From Microcaldota archaeon (lineage in GTDB: Archaea; Micrarchaeota; Micrarchaeia; Anstonellales; Bilamarchaeaceae), in contig JAHJBM010000069.1 in NCBI GenBank assembly GCA_018813505.1, positions 1-53,227 of the forward strand: DNA of 53,227 nucleotides. Reading direction: 5' to 3'. Made by a program: the position numbers and the translations under genes. Under the pieces are notes generated by a model, which was not told where the DNA came from, did no database searches, and worked only from the letters and a program-made list of their open reading frames with translations. Of this stretch, positions 15,965 to 23,927 are shown one piece after another (position 1 is the first letter of the stretch; each line of letters starts with the position of its first letter).

Positions 15965-16957
15965 ATGGACTCTAAACTGTTATTTATTCTTTTATGTTTT
16001 ATTTTTTTTGTTGGTTGTGTTGGTAATAATCCTATTCCCTCTGATGCCGATTCTCCTGCTATTGATACGCCTATCGTGCCGTTCAGTGTTGACAGAGAAT
16101 CAAAAATACCTCTAAACGCAGTGAAAATGCTGCCAGCGGATGATTTTTATCCGCCCCAGCTTCATTCAGATCAATGGGAAGAACCAGAGCCTCTTTCCTA
16201 TCCTATAAATACTAGGGGTGCAGAGGATTCGCCTTTTGTCATGCCAGATGGAAATACTATTTATGTTTGGTTTACTCCAAACAATAGGATGGACATATCT
16301 GAGCAAGTCCAAGATGAGGTGACTGGAATTTACAAGTTTGGAAAACAAGAAGATGGTAGCTGGAGCGATGCAGAACGGATTTGGCTTGTTGAACCAGGAA
16401 AACCGCATTTAGATGGATGTGGGTTTTTTCAAGACAATAAAGTTTGGATCTGTGGTGCAAGAGAAGGTTATACTGGGCTTCATTGGTTCACATCTGAATT
16501 TAGCAATGGTAAATGGTCTATCGCAGAAATTTCAGACTTTAATCCTGATTATGAGGTTGGAGAACTGCACATTTCAAATGATGGCAATGAGCTTTATTAT
16601 CATTCTCCAAGGGCTGGTGGTAAAGGTGGGTATGATCTTTGGATGAGCAAAAAGATGGATGGGGAATGGCAGGAACCAACAAAACTCGAAATCCTAAACA
16701 CAGAACAGACTGAAGGATGGCCATACCTTAGCCAGGATGGCTCAGAACTTTGGTTTACGCGCGTTTACATGGGAAGTCCTGCAATCTATCGTTCGATAAG
16801 AGGGACCGATGACGAATGGCAGGAACCTGAGCTTATACTTTCACAATTCGCAGGTGAGCCGACTTTAGATAATGATGGCAACATATATTTCACCCATCAT
16901 TTCTATGAAAACGGGACTATGATTGAAGCTGATATTTACGTTGCAATGAAAAAGTAG
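15965..16957 (+). CDS. Exported lipoprotein with PD40/TolB-like beta-propeller
   Basis: The signal peptide is LLFILLCFIFFVGC, with the lipobox Cys near residue 18, then a short Pro/Asp-rich linker. The rest is made of repeated blades with the PD40 pattern: SPFVMPDGNTIYVWFT, LHISNDGNELYYHSPR, PYLSQDGSELWFTR, PTLDNDGNIYFTHH. This predicts a six-bladed or partial propeller outside the membrane. Each blade ends with a W/Y-rich strand and a Gly-Gly-Tyr-Asp-Leu-Trp type motif. Such proteins usually bind ligands or other surface proteins; no catalytic residue is apparent. It is convergent with the tandem Lrp gene, with one base between the stops. Confidence 0.88.
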   Translation: MDSKLLFILLCFIFFVGCVGNNPIPSDADSPAIDTPIVPFSVDRESKIPLNAVKMLPADDFYPPQLHSDQWEEPEPLSYPINTRGAEDSPFVMPDGNTIYVWFTPNNRMDISEQVQDEVTGIYKFGKQEDGSWSDAERIWLVEPGKPHLDGCGFFQDNKVWICGAREGYTGLHWFTSEFSNGKWSIAEISDFNPDYEVGELHISNDGNELYYHSPRAGGKGGYDLWMSKKMDGEWQEPTKLEILNTEQTEGWPYLSQDGSELWFTRVYMGSPAIYRSIRGTDDEWQEPELILSQFAGEPTLDNDGNIYFTHHFYENGTMIEADIYVAMKK

Positions 16958-16958
16958 A

Positions 16959-17957
16959 TTATGATCTCTGAACAGCATCTACGAATGGATTCGGGACATG
17001 TTCGTTCAATATAGTTAATATCGAATAATCCTTTATAATATCAGGAAATCTCTTTCTTATTTCATTTATGATCCTATGTACATCACGCACATTCACTGTA
17101 TCAAAATCCACTTCCAGATCCCATTCACCGACGTTCCTATTCAAATATGCCGAGTTTGGATGCTGCACGCAGTATTCTATGAATTCTTTTTCTTTATCTT
17201 CTGTTATATGTTTCAGCCAAAAAAGAATCTTGTATCTTGTATATCCGAATTTTTCCGGATCATAATAAGCTCCAAAAAAACTAATCACTCCGTTGCGCAG
17301 CAGATTCTTTATCCTGTATTGTACTGCGTCCGGGGAGATGCCTAATCTGGTTGCGATTGTCACCGTGCTGGTTCTGGAATTTTCAAACAATTCCCTCATT
17401 ATTCCTTTGTCCAACTCATCAACATCCTCGGTTTTTTCTTCTAATGTTTGCATTCTTGTTGTTCCACGATAACCCGTAAGATAATTAAGAGGAAGGTAGC
17501 CCTGCTGTATGGTTATCGCGATATTCTTTGATTTCATGCAATCTCCGAATCTTTTTGTTAACTCATCGATCTCTTTTTTAAATTCAATTTCATCACGTAG
17601 CGAGTATCTCATTATATAATCCCAGTTTCCTTCCAGTGCAGCAAACCATTGGCCTTTCGGGTGCTTTTTGAGATACGCAATAAACTCATTTTCCTTTTCA
17701 GAGGAAATATTCTCCATCTTCAAATAAAGCCGGTAAGTTTTTAGGCCAAGCTTTGCAAGGTTTGGTTCTGCAAACATCCTGAGAATAATGCCGGATTGAA
17801 TAAGCTTGTTGATCCGGTATTCCACCGTGTTGCTCTTTAGTCTCACTTTTTTTCCTATTTCTGTATAAGATTGCCTGGAATTCTCCTCGAGTTCGTGCAT
17901 TATCTGCCTGTCTTTCTTATCGAGTTTTATCTCTGTTCTTTCTTTTATCTTTTCCAT
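16959..17957 (-). CDS. Tandem Lrp/AsnC-family transcriptional regulator
   Basis: Two complete Lrp/AsnC units are fused in one 332-residue chain. Unit 1 has an AsnC-type helix-turn-helix at about 14-60 (LDKKDRQIMHELEENSRQSY, VEYRINKLIQSGII) and a RAM-like effector domain to about 160. Unit 2 repeats this from about 177 (LDKGIMRELFENSRTSTVTI, VQYRIKNLLRNGVI) with its own RAM domain. Normal Lrp proteins are half this size and dimerise, so one chain may act as a pseudo-dimer recognising an asymmetric site. Promoter DNA before the gene contains AT-rich stretches where autoregulation could occur. The targets are unknown. Confidence 0.92.
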   Translation of the reverse strand: MEKIKERTEIKLDKKDRQIMHELEENSRQSYTEIGKKVRLKSNTVEYRINKLIQSGIILRMFAEPNLAKLGLKTYRLYLKMENISSEKENEFIAYLKKHPKGQWFAALEGNWDYIMRYSLRDEIEFKKEIDELTKRFGDCMKSKNIAITIQQGYLPLNYLTGYRGTTRMQTLEEKTEDVDELDKGIMRELFENSRTSTVTIATRLGISPDAVQYRIKNLLRNGVISFFGAYYDPEKFGYTRYKILFWLKHITEDKEKEFIEYCVQHPNSAYLNRNVGEWDLEVDFDTVNVRDVHRIINEIRKRFPDIIKDYSILTILNEHVPNPFVDAVQRS

Positions 17958-18077
17958 ATATCAATATTTTACGCTATTTTAATATAAATATATCGGAAAT
18001 TTACAAAAAAACTTCTAAAACATATTAAATATCAGTTAATTACATATCCCTCTATAAAATAACACGAAGGTGGAAAA

Positions 18078-18650
18078 ATGACCATGAATGCAAATATTGA
18101 ACTACCAGAAACTCATCTACATAATACTAAACATGCCCGGGGTAAGTCTTTTAACCGGTTCAGGTTGATAAATTCTATTTTTAGTTCAGAGACATCATCA
18201 GATGTTCAAGCCAGTGTTTTACTAAAAGAAATCCAGGGTATGCAGTTAACAGTTGCGAACAGTCGTAGCTTAACGCGCGCGGTACACGAATTAAGTAATT
18301 TTGGTGATCGCAAAGTAAATCCATATACTTTATTGTCTCTATTATCTCCAAAACAATTTTATGTTATGGCGTTATATTCTGATGGTTTATTTGCAACTTA
18401 CGTTTCAGAATTTATTGCATTTAAAGAATTTAAGCATATCCCTGTAGTTCATCCAGCAAGAATAGCTACTCATGCAATATCTGAACAGATTGCTTTTCAT
18501 ATTTTACTCTTTATTGACTTAACTGATAAAGAGTTAACCTCCATCATAAAAAAGTCGAAACACGAAAGTGTACGTGAAGCTGCAACTAAACTTTTAAGTC
18601 TGGGGCTTTTTACGAATACTGAAAACCCTAAACACGAAACCAATAAATAG
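18078..18650 (+). CDS. Hypothetical helical protein
   Basis: This 190-residue, mostly helical protein has no signal peptide, metal motif or recognised family. The C-terminal part (FHILLFIDLTDKELTSIIKK, ESVREAATKLLSLGLF) resembles one or two HEAT-like helical pairs. A good ribosome binding site (AAGGTGG) precedes the ATG. It is divergent from the tandem Lrp gene (120 nt apart), so it could be a target of that regulator. Confidence 0.72.
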   Translation: MTMNANIELPETHLHNTKHARGKSFNRFRLINSIFSSETSSDVQASVLLKEIQGMQLTVANSRSLTRAVHELSNFGDRKVNPYTLLSLLSPKQFYVMALYSDGLFATYVSEFIAFKEFKHIPVVHPARIATHAISEQIAFHILLFIDLTDKELTSIIKKSKHESVREAATKLLSLGLFTNTENPKHETNK

Positions 18651-18660
18651 AAAAAGAAAT

Positions 18661-18881
18661 TCCCGCCTACCTGATTTATTCCACTGTTTTTCAACAGCCC
18701 CTTTTTGGGCCGCCTTTTTGGTAAAAAGGCGGAATTGAACAAGTAACCTGCCGGTATCTACTGGATTCCCAGTATTGAAACTCGTAAAAACGAGTAAACC
18801 ATAACTACAGCCGGCCGCTCTACCGTTGCACGCCCTGAATACAAATCTTGAATACAATTCAAGGCTTTGAGCTAAGGCGGG
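18661..18881 (-). tRNA. tRNA-Tyr(GUA) with three introns
   Basis: Minus strand: acceptor CCCGCCT (18881-18875) with AGGCGGG (18668-18662), A73 at 18661; C1:G72 is the archaeal Tyr identity pair. D-stem GCTC/GAGC, anticodon stem GCCGG/CCGGC, anticodon GTA at 18808-18806, T-stem ACTTG/CAGGT. Introns: D-loop 15/16 at about 18826-18866 (41 nt), inner stem GCCTTGAAT/ATTCAGGGC; 37/38 at 18756-18804 (49 nt), short helix CTGT/GTAG; T-loop 58/59 at about 18676-18734 (59 nt), short helix GTTC/GAAT and three internal hairpins (GCCTTTTT-ACC-AAAAAGGC first). The spliced length is 72 nt with every arm paired. A box A TTTATAAG lies about 32 nt upstream. A TyrRS gene is in the same window. Confidence 0.92.
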
Positions 18882-18965
18882 ATTAATATGAATTCATGGG
18901 TCGAACTGCTTATAAATCTAACATTGATCTTCCTCAACAATTGGGATTAAAGTTTTAAATCCTCT

Positions 18966-19670
18966 ATGAGCACTAGCTTCATGCAATCATTATCCAATGG
19001 AAGATCCAAAGAACAGATAATTCATCGTCCAAAAACATTTTCCACCCAGGTCGAATTATTTAAAAAAATCGCTAAAAGCACGTGGATTGCCCTTCCTGAC
19101 AAGGATGTCGTCAAACAACATTCAAAAATTAATAAATTCGATTCACTTGCAGAAATACTGAAGAATGAAGTTAGTTCTTTATCAATGAACGATGTTCAAA
19201 AACCAGAAACGCAGGTTAACGATCGCATCATATCAATCACTGTTTTCATGTATCTTGTTGATTCAGTGCTTGAGATGCACCCTTTGGTAATGGGGAGAAA
19301 TAAGGTCGGTTTATATGCATTGTTTAATTCTGTTTGTGATTCCATATATACATTCCTTACTGATGGATACTTTGAAAAATCAACCTCTGAAATTGTGTAC
19401 GAATTTCATAAAATAGAGCCTCGTTTTGTTGCATGTGCTAATCTTGTGGAGCTTGAAGTAATTCCTGTACATGAAGCAGTTGGTATTTATCAAAGTACTC
19501 TTGCCGAACTTATTACATTGGTGCAAAAGGACAAAACATCAGGTAAAAAATCCAAGTCTAAAAAACCCCCAGCGAAAAAATCCGTCAAGGCAAAACCTAC
19601 AAATCACAAATCTGCCAATTTAAGCAAGTCCAAAATCAAGCGATCAAAACGTTCGAAAAAGAGAAGATGA
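18966..19670 (+). CDS. Hypothetical protein with lysine/serine-rich basic tail
   Basis: This 234-residue protein is not recognised. Residues 1-185 look like a helical globular domain (ITVFMYLVDSVLEMHPLVMG, VPVHEAVGIYQSTLAELITL-like segments). The last 50 are an SR/K-type tail (KKSKSKKPPAKKSVKAK ... KRSKRSKKRR) typical of nucleic-acid-associated disordered regions. TTTTAAAT at 18953-18960 is only 6 nt before this ATG, so the leaderless start may instead be the ATG at 18981 (MQSLSNG). Tail composition parallels the 1044-1415 protein. Binding to DNA, RNA or ribosomes is inference. Confidence 0.75.
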   Translation: MSTSFMQSLSNGRSKEQIIHRPKTFSTQVELFKKIAKSTWIALPDKDVVKQHSKINKFDSLAEILKNEVSSLSMNDVQKPETQVNDRIISITVFMYLVDSVLEMHPLVMGRNKVGLYALFNSVCDSIYTFLTDGYFEKSTSEIVYEFHKIEPRFVACANLVELEVIPVHEAVGIYQSTLAELITLVQKDKTSGKKSKSKKPPAKKSVKAKPTNHKSANLSKSKIKRSKRSKKRR

Positions 19671-19710
19671 TTATTATTCGATGCTAGAGAATCCAATTAT
19701 CTTTTTCTTT

Positions 19711-20967
19711 CTACTCAATTGGAATACCTGCACTCGCAGAAGCAGTTTTCAAATGCTCTGCTCTTTTCCCACCACTCGGGAATAGCGAGTTTGGGGTAAC
19801 TGTTTCTTTATCCGAATGTGGATGGCTTATATATGTGTTTCTTCTTGCCATTACTTGATGCCCATGCGTTTGATTATCTGGCGTATTTGTACTTGCGTTG
19901 TTTAGTGTTGATGGTTGTGCTAATTGCTCAGTGATCATATTCATTTTGACAGGGTTATCTGAGGTGTTTGTTTGCATAGTTACATTATCTGCGTTCTTTA
20001 CTATTTCGGTTAATCCGGAATGGCTGTGTCTTCCACATCTTCTATGTCCAACATGCGAATTACTGCTGTTGGTATGCATTGCGCCATGTTTTGTATGGTG
20101 CAAGATTTTTATTACATGGTGCGATGCTCCTGGTTTTTGTATTTCCACCGTTTCATTAGTTTGAATATCGGTTATCATTACAACTATATTTGGGGTGGGT
20201 TGGGTATTGGCTGTCATTATGGCTGCATTTAGAGTTTTTTTTATTAGTATATCAATATTTACAGGTAAAACTTCCTGTGATTGGTTTAATCCTATATCTT
20301 CAATTATTGGAGCAACTTGGCCACGTAGTCCAGGGTTGCTTATTTCAATTCTGTTTGTTGCACTTACCTCATTCAATTGTTGTGTTTGTGGTTGGTGCGT
20401 ATTTTGTGCTGATGTTTCTTCTGTCTTTATTTCGTTCGCTAAATGAACAGAGCCACCATGCCACTTGTCTGGGTGATGGCAATTATGTTTGACTTGAGTT
20501 GTTGTGGATTGTGTGTTCATCACCGTATGGTGGTTTTTTCTCCTTTTTAATAAAACATCTATCAGATTCCCATTAACTATACTAGTAGGATGATTAGATA
20601 ACTCTCTCTCGATCATTGGAGTTGTTTTTCCATGTCGCATAAAAAAATTATGATCTCTTCCATGTGCCGCTCTGTCAGCACCAAGTCCCCTTCTTTTTGT
20701 CTTGCAATAAAGAAATCCACTTCGACCAAATAATGTCATTGGTCCGCCCCACGGAGATCTGAACATGAGATAAGCGGGCAATCTTCTGTATTTTGCATAT
20801 TGTTGGCCTCTATATTTCAATTGTTCTTGGTGTTTGCAAGCCATTCCTGGGGGGTGTGAAGCCATACCTTCGGCTAGTGGTTCGGCATTTGGTTTATTTA
20901 CAACTTCGATAGGGCCTGAAAACTTCGTCGTTACTTTGTTTCCAGTCCTATGACTAAGCCTCGTCAT
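19711..20967 (-). CDS. Large hypothetical protein rich in His, Asn, Thr and Gln
   Basis: 418 residues with no recognisable domain. The N-terminal 110 residues are basic with Gly and aromatic residues (RLPAYLMFRSPWGGPMTLFG). The remainder is low-complexity, full of His, Asn, Thr and Gln (KILHHTKHGAMHTNSSNSHV, HRRCGRHSHSGLT), which suggests disorder and perhaps metal binding. A TATA box (ACTTTTAAATAG, minus strand) about 30 nt before the ATG and the absence of any better frame on the other strand support a real gene. The composition is unlike its neighbours. It could be a fast-evolving or transferred gene. Confidence 0.62.
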   Translation of the reverse strand: MTRLSHRTGNKVTTKFSGPIEVVNKPNAEPLAEGMASHPPGMACKHQEQLKYRGQQYAKYRRLPAYLMFRSPWGGPMTLFGRSGFLYCKTKRRGLGADRAAHGRDHNFFMRHGKTTPMIERELSNHPTSIVNGNLIDVLLKRRKNHHTVMNTQSTTTQVKHNCHHPDKWHGGSVHLANEIKTEETSAQNTHQPQTQQLNEVSATNRIEISNPGLRGQVAPIIEDIGLNQSQEVLPVNIDILIKKTLNAAIMTANTQPTPNIVVMITDIQTNETVEIQKPGASHHVIKILHHTKHGAMHTNSSNSHVGHRRCGRHSHSGLTEIVKNADNVTMQTNTSDNPVKMNMITEQLAQPSTLNNASTNTPDNQTHGHQVMARRNTYISHPHSDKETVTPNSLFPSGGKRAEHLKTASASAGIPIE

Positions 20968-21044
20968 CTGGGTGAGTAAGTATTAGTTAACTATTTAAAA
21001 GTTCCGAATACCAGTACGTCATCAGTCTTAATGGAGATTAGTGG

Positions 21045-22364
21045 TTAATCATGTTTTGTTAGATATTCTCCACAAAAAAGTAAAAATTCATTTATCCTTT
21101 CAGATGGTATGGCTGCACCGGCAGCTATCTTATGGCCTCCGCCAACTCCCCCGAATTCCAAAGCACTTTTTTTCATCAAATCCCCAAGATTAAGCCCTTT
21201 TGAAATCAAATCTTTTGTGGCGCGAGATGAGATCTTAATTGTGTTTTTATCTCCTGAAGATATCCCAATTATGGGCACTCCCCATTTTTGTCTTAGTGCC
21301 ATCCCGCATATGGTTCCTATAATTCCCTCGTCTATCACATTCCTTGCATCAAGGAAATAAAATTTTCCCAGGTTAAATGCATGTGATGATGCATATTCTA
21401 TCCCGTTCCTGAGCATTTTCCTGTGCAATCTAAGTAGTTCTCTTGCTTCTATATATGCATCCTGGTCTTGAAGACAAACTTTCAGTCCTATATCTGGTCT
21501 TGAATGTCTTCCACAGGCATTGAGAAGGGTGCTGAATTCATTTGCCTCATAAGTCTCGTTCATTGGTCGCTTTGGAAATATGTGGCTTTCACCAATGAGT
21601 TCGTTTGCCTTTTTCAGTTGATTTGCATCAACAAGTATCTTTGCAAGTGCACTTATCAAAAGTGTTTTCTCATCTTTTTTAAGATCAGAATATGTTCTCT
21701 TTTTTCCATTATGCTCAAGTGGTATCCCGAGTTTTTTTAGCATGTCTTCTGCTTTTTCTTCTCTATATGAAATACCTGGTATATATGGAGAATCAGAATA
21801 AGCAAGAAATTGCACTAAGGTCCTGCAATACCTTCCATAAAATGAGATTTCATTTTCAGTCTTAATTTCACCCTCAGTTTCTCCTTCTGCCAGTACAATT
21901 CTATTCATTCCACAAAGAGGCCATTGCATGTCTCCGACAGCACCCACAATTGCAAGATCTGGATGTTCTCTGAAAACCAGATAAGCCGTACCGGATGCGC
22001 TGAGTTCATCGCTTCCATCAATACCATGTAACATTGGATTTGCCTGTGGTTTTTCAATGCCATCGGTCTGGTGATGATCAATGATTATTACATCATTCAA
22101 TTCGTTTACCCGTTTGTTGCCTCCGCCTAAATCAACAAAAACCAATTCCTTCTCGCGCGCGTATTTTTCGATCGCATCATCGTCAAGTTTCTTGATGCAC
22201 TCGTTTCGGTATTTTTTCCCTTTTTTGACAAATGAACTAATAACTATAGCACCAGAACTAAGGCCGTCCGCATCATAATGGTGCACTATCAGCGGATTAT
22301 TGAATGAAAATGCGATTTTTTGGATTTCTTTGCATCTATCGAGAAATACGTTTTCTTCTCCCAT
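21045..22364 (-). CDS. DHH-family phosphoesterase / RecJ-like exonuclease
   Basis: The DHH superfamily enzyme has HHYDADGLSSGAIV (first metal motif), VFVDLGGG, VIIIDHHQTDG (the DHH motif, about 92-100) and VGAVGDMQWP. After a helical linker comes the DHHA1 domain, ending in the substrate-binding GGVGGGHKIAAGAAIP. Such archaeal proteins include RecJ-type single-strand nucleases that associate with the GINS/Cdc45-like replication complex, and nanoRNA/cyclic dinucleotide phosphodiesterases. The size (439 residues) and architecture favour the archaeal RecJ-like group. The track start is GTG 22373; the ATG at 22364 is likelier. The promoter is TATTATATAAG near 22425. Confidence 0.9.
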   Translation of the reverse strand: MGEENVFLDRCKEIQKIAFSFNNPLIVHHYDADGLSSGAIVISSFVKKGKKYRNECIKKLDDDAIEKYAREKELVFVDLGGGNKRVNELNDVIIIDHHQTDGIEKPQANPMLHGIDGSDELSASGTAYLVFREHPDLAIVGAVGDMQWPLCGMNRIVLAEGETEGEIKTENEISFYGRYCRTLVQFLAYSDSPYIPGISYREEKAEDMLKKLGIPLEHNGKKRTYSDLKKDEKTLLISALAKILVDANQLKKANELIGESHIFPKRPMNETYEANEFSTLLNACGRHSRPDIGLKVCLQDQDAYIEARELLRLHRKMLRNGIEYASSHAFNLGKFYFLDARNVIDEGIIGTICGMALRQKWGVPIIGISSGDKNTIKISSRATKDLISKGLNLGDLMKKSALEFGGVGGGHKIAAGAAIPSERINEFLLFCGEYLTKHD

Positions 22365-22451
22365 AAACTCCACACAACCGGCTCTGTAAAAATGCCCTCT
22401 TCTGGAGCTTGCCGCACTAGTCTTATATAATACTTACAGACGTGCTTTAGG

Positions 22452-22474
22452 TGCATATTGTCGAACAACATGCA
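22452..22474. other. Strong 10-bp hairpin in the 22.37-22.55 kb spacer
   Basis: TGCATATTGT and ACAACATGCA pair over 10 bp (one G-U) around a CGA loop, in the divergent spacer between the DHH gene and the DUF350 gene. It is upstream of both TATA boxes. It may be an operator or part of a small RNA. Confidence 0.35.
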
Positions 22475-22554
22475 TCAACAGACCATGTTTTCTAAGGATT
22501 TCTACAAGCCACACAACCGATAATTATATAACCAATCTCATTTAATTCTTGGTC

Positions 22555-23037
22555 ATGATTGTCCAAATTATTATGGCGTTGGTTCAGATCTTTATTGCAA
22601 TTGTTTTATCTGCAGGTGCTCTTTACACTGGCATTAGTATGCTTGATCGTCTTACTCCTAATATTGACGAATGGAAGGAAATTAAGAAAGGAAACCTTGC
22701 TGTTGGAGTGTTTTACACTGCAGTTATGGTTTCACTGATAATTCTTGTTGCGCCCTCTATATCTGATCTGTTGGGGTATCTTGTAATGCCTTTACAAGTT
22801 GTTGCTTTGCTATTATCATTTCTGAATTATATTATTACATTAATTATCGGAATCGTGGTCATATATTTTTCGATTCACGTTGTGGACAAACTGACCTATG
22901 ATCTTGATGAGATGGAACAACTGAAAAAAGGAAATGTTGCAATAGCGCTTATCATGTCAGCAGCTGTTCTTGCAATAACATATACGGTTACATTCCCGCT
23001 CTTATATCTGCTCACTCTTCTGAAGTCTGTTTTTTGA
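22555..23037 (+). CDS. DUF350 family membrane protein
   Basis: 160 residues with four hydrophobic helices arranged as two similar halves. Each half contains the conserved loop of the DUF350 family: LDRLTPNIDEWKEIKKGNLA and VDKLTYDLDEMEQLKKGNVA. The repeat of helix-(S/T-P/Y-x-x-D-E-x-x-x-x-K-K-G-N-x-A)-helix is diagnostic. The molecular role of the family is not firmly known. ATTATATAACC about 28 nt before the ATG at 22555 indicates a leaderless mRNA; the track start (TTG 22549) is two codons earlier. It is convergent with the propeller gene and overlaps its 3' end by 26 nt. Confidence 0.88.
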   Translation: MIVQIIMALVQIFIAIVLSAGALYTGISMLDRLTPNIDEWKEIKKGNLAVGVFYTAVMVSLIILVAPSISDLLGYLVMPLQVVALLLSFLNYIITLIIGIVVIYFSIHVVDKLTYDLDEMEQLKKGNVAIALIMSAAVLAITYTVTFPLLYLLTLLKSVF

Positions 23038-23854
23038 TTTTTTTCTTTTCTAAATATTCTAGTTTTCCAAACCATTTTTTGGCATCTTCAGGTGTTTCTC
23101 TTGTCTCAAATTTCAAGCTAGATAAGTCTATTAACATCTTTGCATCCTTGATATCCATTATCCTATTTTTCCTGTCAAAACTAAGTCGATAAATCTTTCC
23201 TTGTTTAGCATAAACGAGATCCCCGGAATAATCCCATTCTGCCCAATCTAGTCTACCAAGCGAAATCTTTTCTTGTGAATTGATATCTACTATTCTGTAG
23301 TCTGCCATTTCGTTTATCAGTTCGTACTTGTGATTTTTAACTTGATTTCTCTTTCTTATCGTATATTGATTTTCTATAACCCAACCGTCTCTGACTAATC
23401 TTGATTTATTCTTCTGACTCCAACCACACTCAATCTTAATTTTTTTAGGTATTGAACCTTCTGCAAGTTTCATCTCATTTGGTCTATGGGTTATTATTAC
23501 TATATTTTCGTTTTTGAAAAGTCCTCCACCCCCCCAACAATCTCCCTTTGGCCACAATGCCAATGCTGTTAAAAACGGGGGTCTGCTTACGGCAGTCCAT
23601 GTATCATATTTTCCTTTAAATTTTCCAGCAAAATATAATAGTTTGTCTCCCATGGGTGACAAATCACATGCTTCAGGATATATTCTTCCCTTCAACCATT
23701 GACCAATATAGAATTCATCAGAATTTGTTTTCCAATAAATCAAAAGAACTTGCTTGGATGGACCTCTGCGAAAAATAACTGCTACTGGAACTTTTCTTGC
23801 AAGAATTGCATAAAGACTAACACTTGACTTTGATATGTCTTTTTTTGTTTTCAT
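23012..23854 (-). CDS. Beta-propeller-like hypothetical protein
   Basis: 280 residues from the ATG at 23854; the track extends to 24031, but a TATA (GTTTTTAAAAAT, 23874-23885) sits 20-31 nt upstream of 23854, so the first 59 residues are probably not translated. Segments such as CDLSPMGDKLLYFAGKFKGKYDTW, MADYRIVDINSQEKISLGRLDWAEWDYSGDLVY and GKIYRLSFDRKNRIMDI look like blades of a PD40/WD40-type propeller. No signal peptide remains at the corrected start, so it is cytoplasmic unless a start is missed. The C-terminus is lysine-rich. It overlaps the DUF350 gene tail-to-tail. Confidence 0.75.
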   Translation of the reverse strand: MKTKKDISKSSVSLYAILARKVPVAVIFRRGPSKQVLLIYWKTNSDEFYIGQWLKGRIYPEACDLSPMGDKLLYFAGKFKGKYDTWTAVSRPPFLTALALWPKGDCWGGGGLFKNENIVIITHRPNEMKLAEGSIPKKIKIECGWSQKNKSRLVRDGWVIENQYTIRKRNQVKNHKYELINEMADYRIVDINSQEKISLGRLDWAEWDYSGDLVYAKQGKIYRLSFDRKNRIMDIKDAKMLIDLSSLKFETRETPEDAKKWFGKLEYLEKKKIKKQTSEE

Positions 23855-23873
23855 TATTTTGTTTTCAACATCT

Positions 23874-23885
23874 GTTTTTAAAAAT
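23874..23885. promoter_or_regulatory. Symmetric TATA element between propeller gene and proS
   Basis: GTTTTTAAAAAT is near-palindromic. On the minus strand its centre lies about 26 nt before the ATG at 23854, the usual leaderless distance. On the plus strand proS starts 43-54 nt downstream, leaving a leader of about 20-25 nt that includes GAGGTATT ahead of the ATG at 23928. One element may serve both directions. Confidence 0.5.
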
Positions 23886-23927
23886 CTTTTAACTCTATTG
23901 ATAAACTCTACAATTGAGGTATTATTT

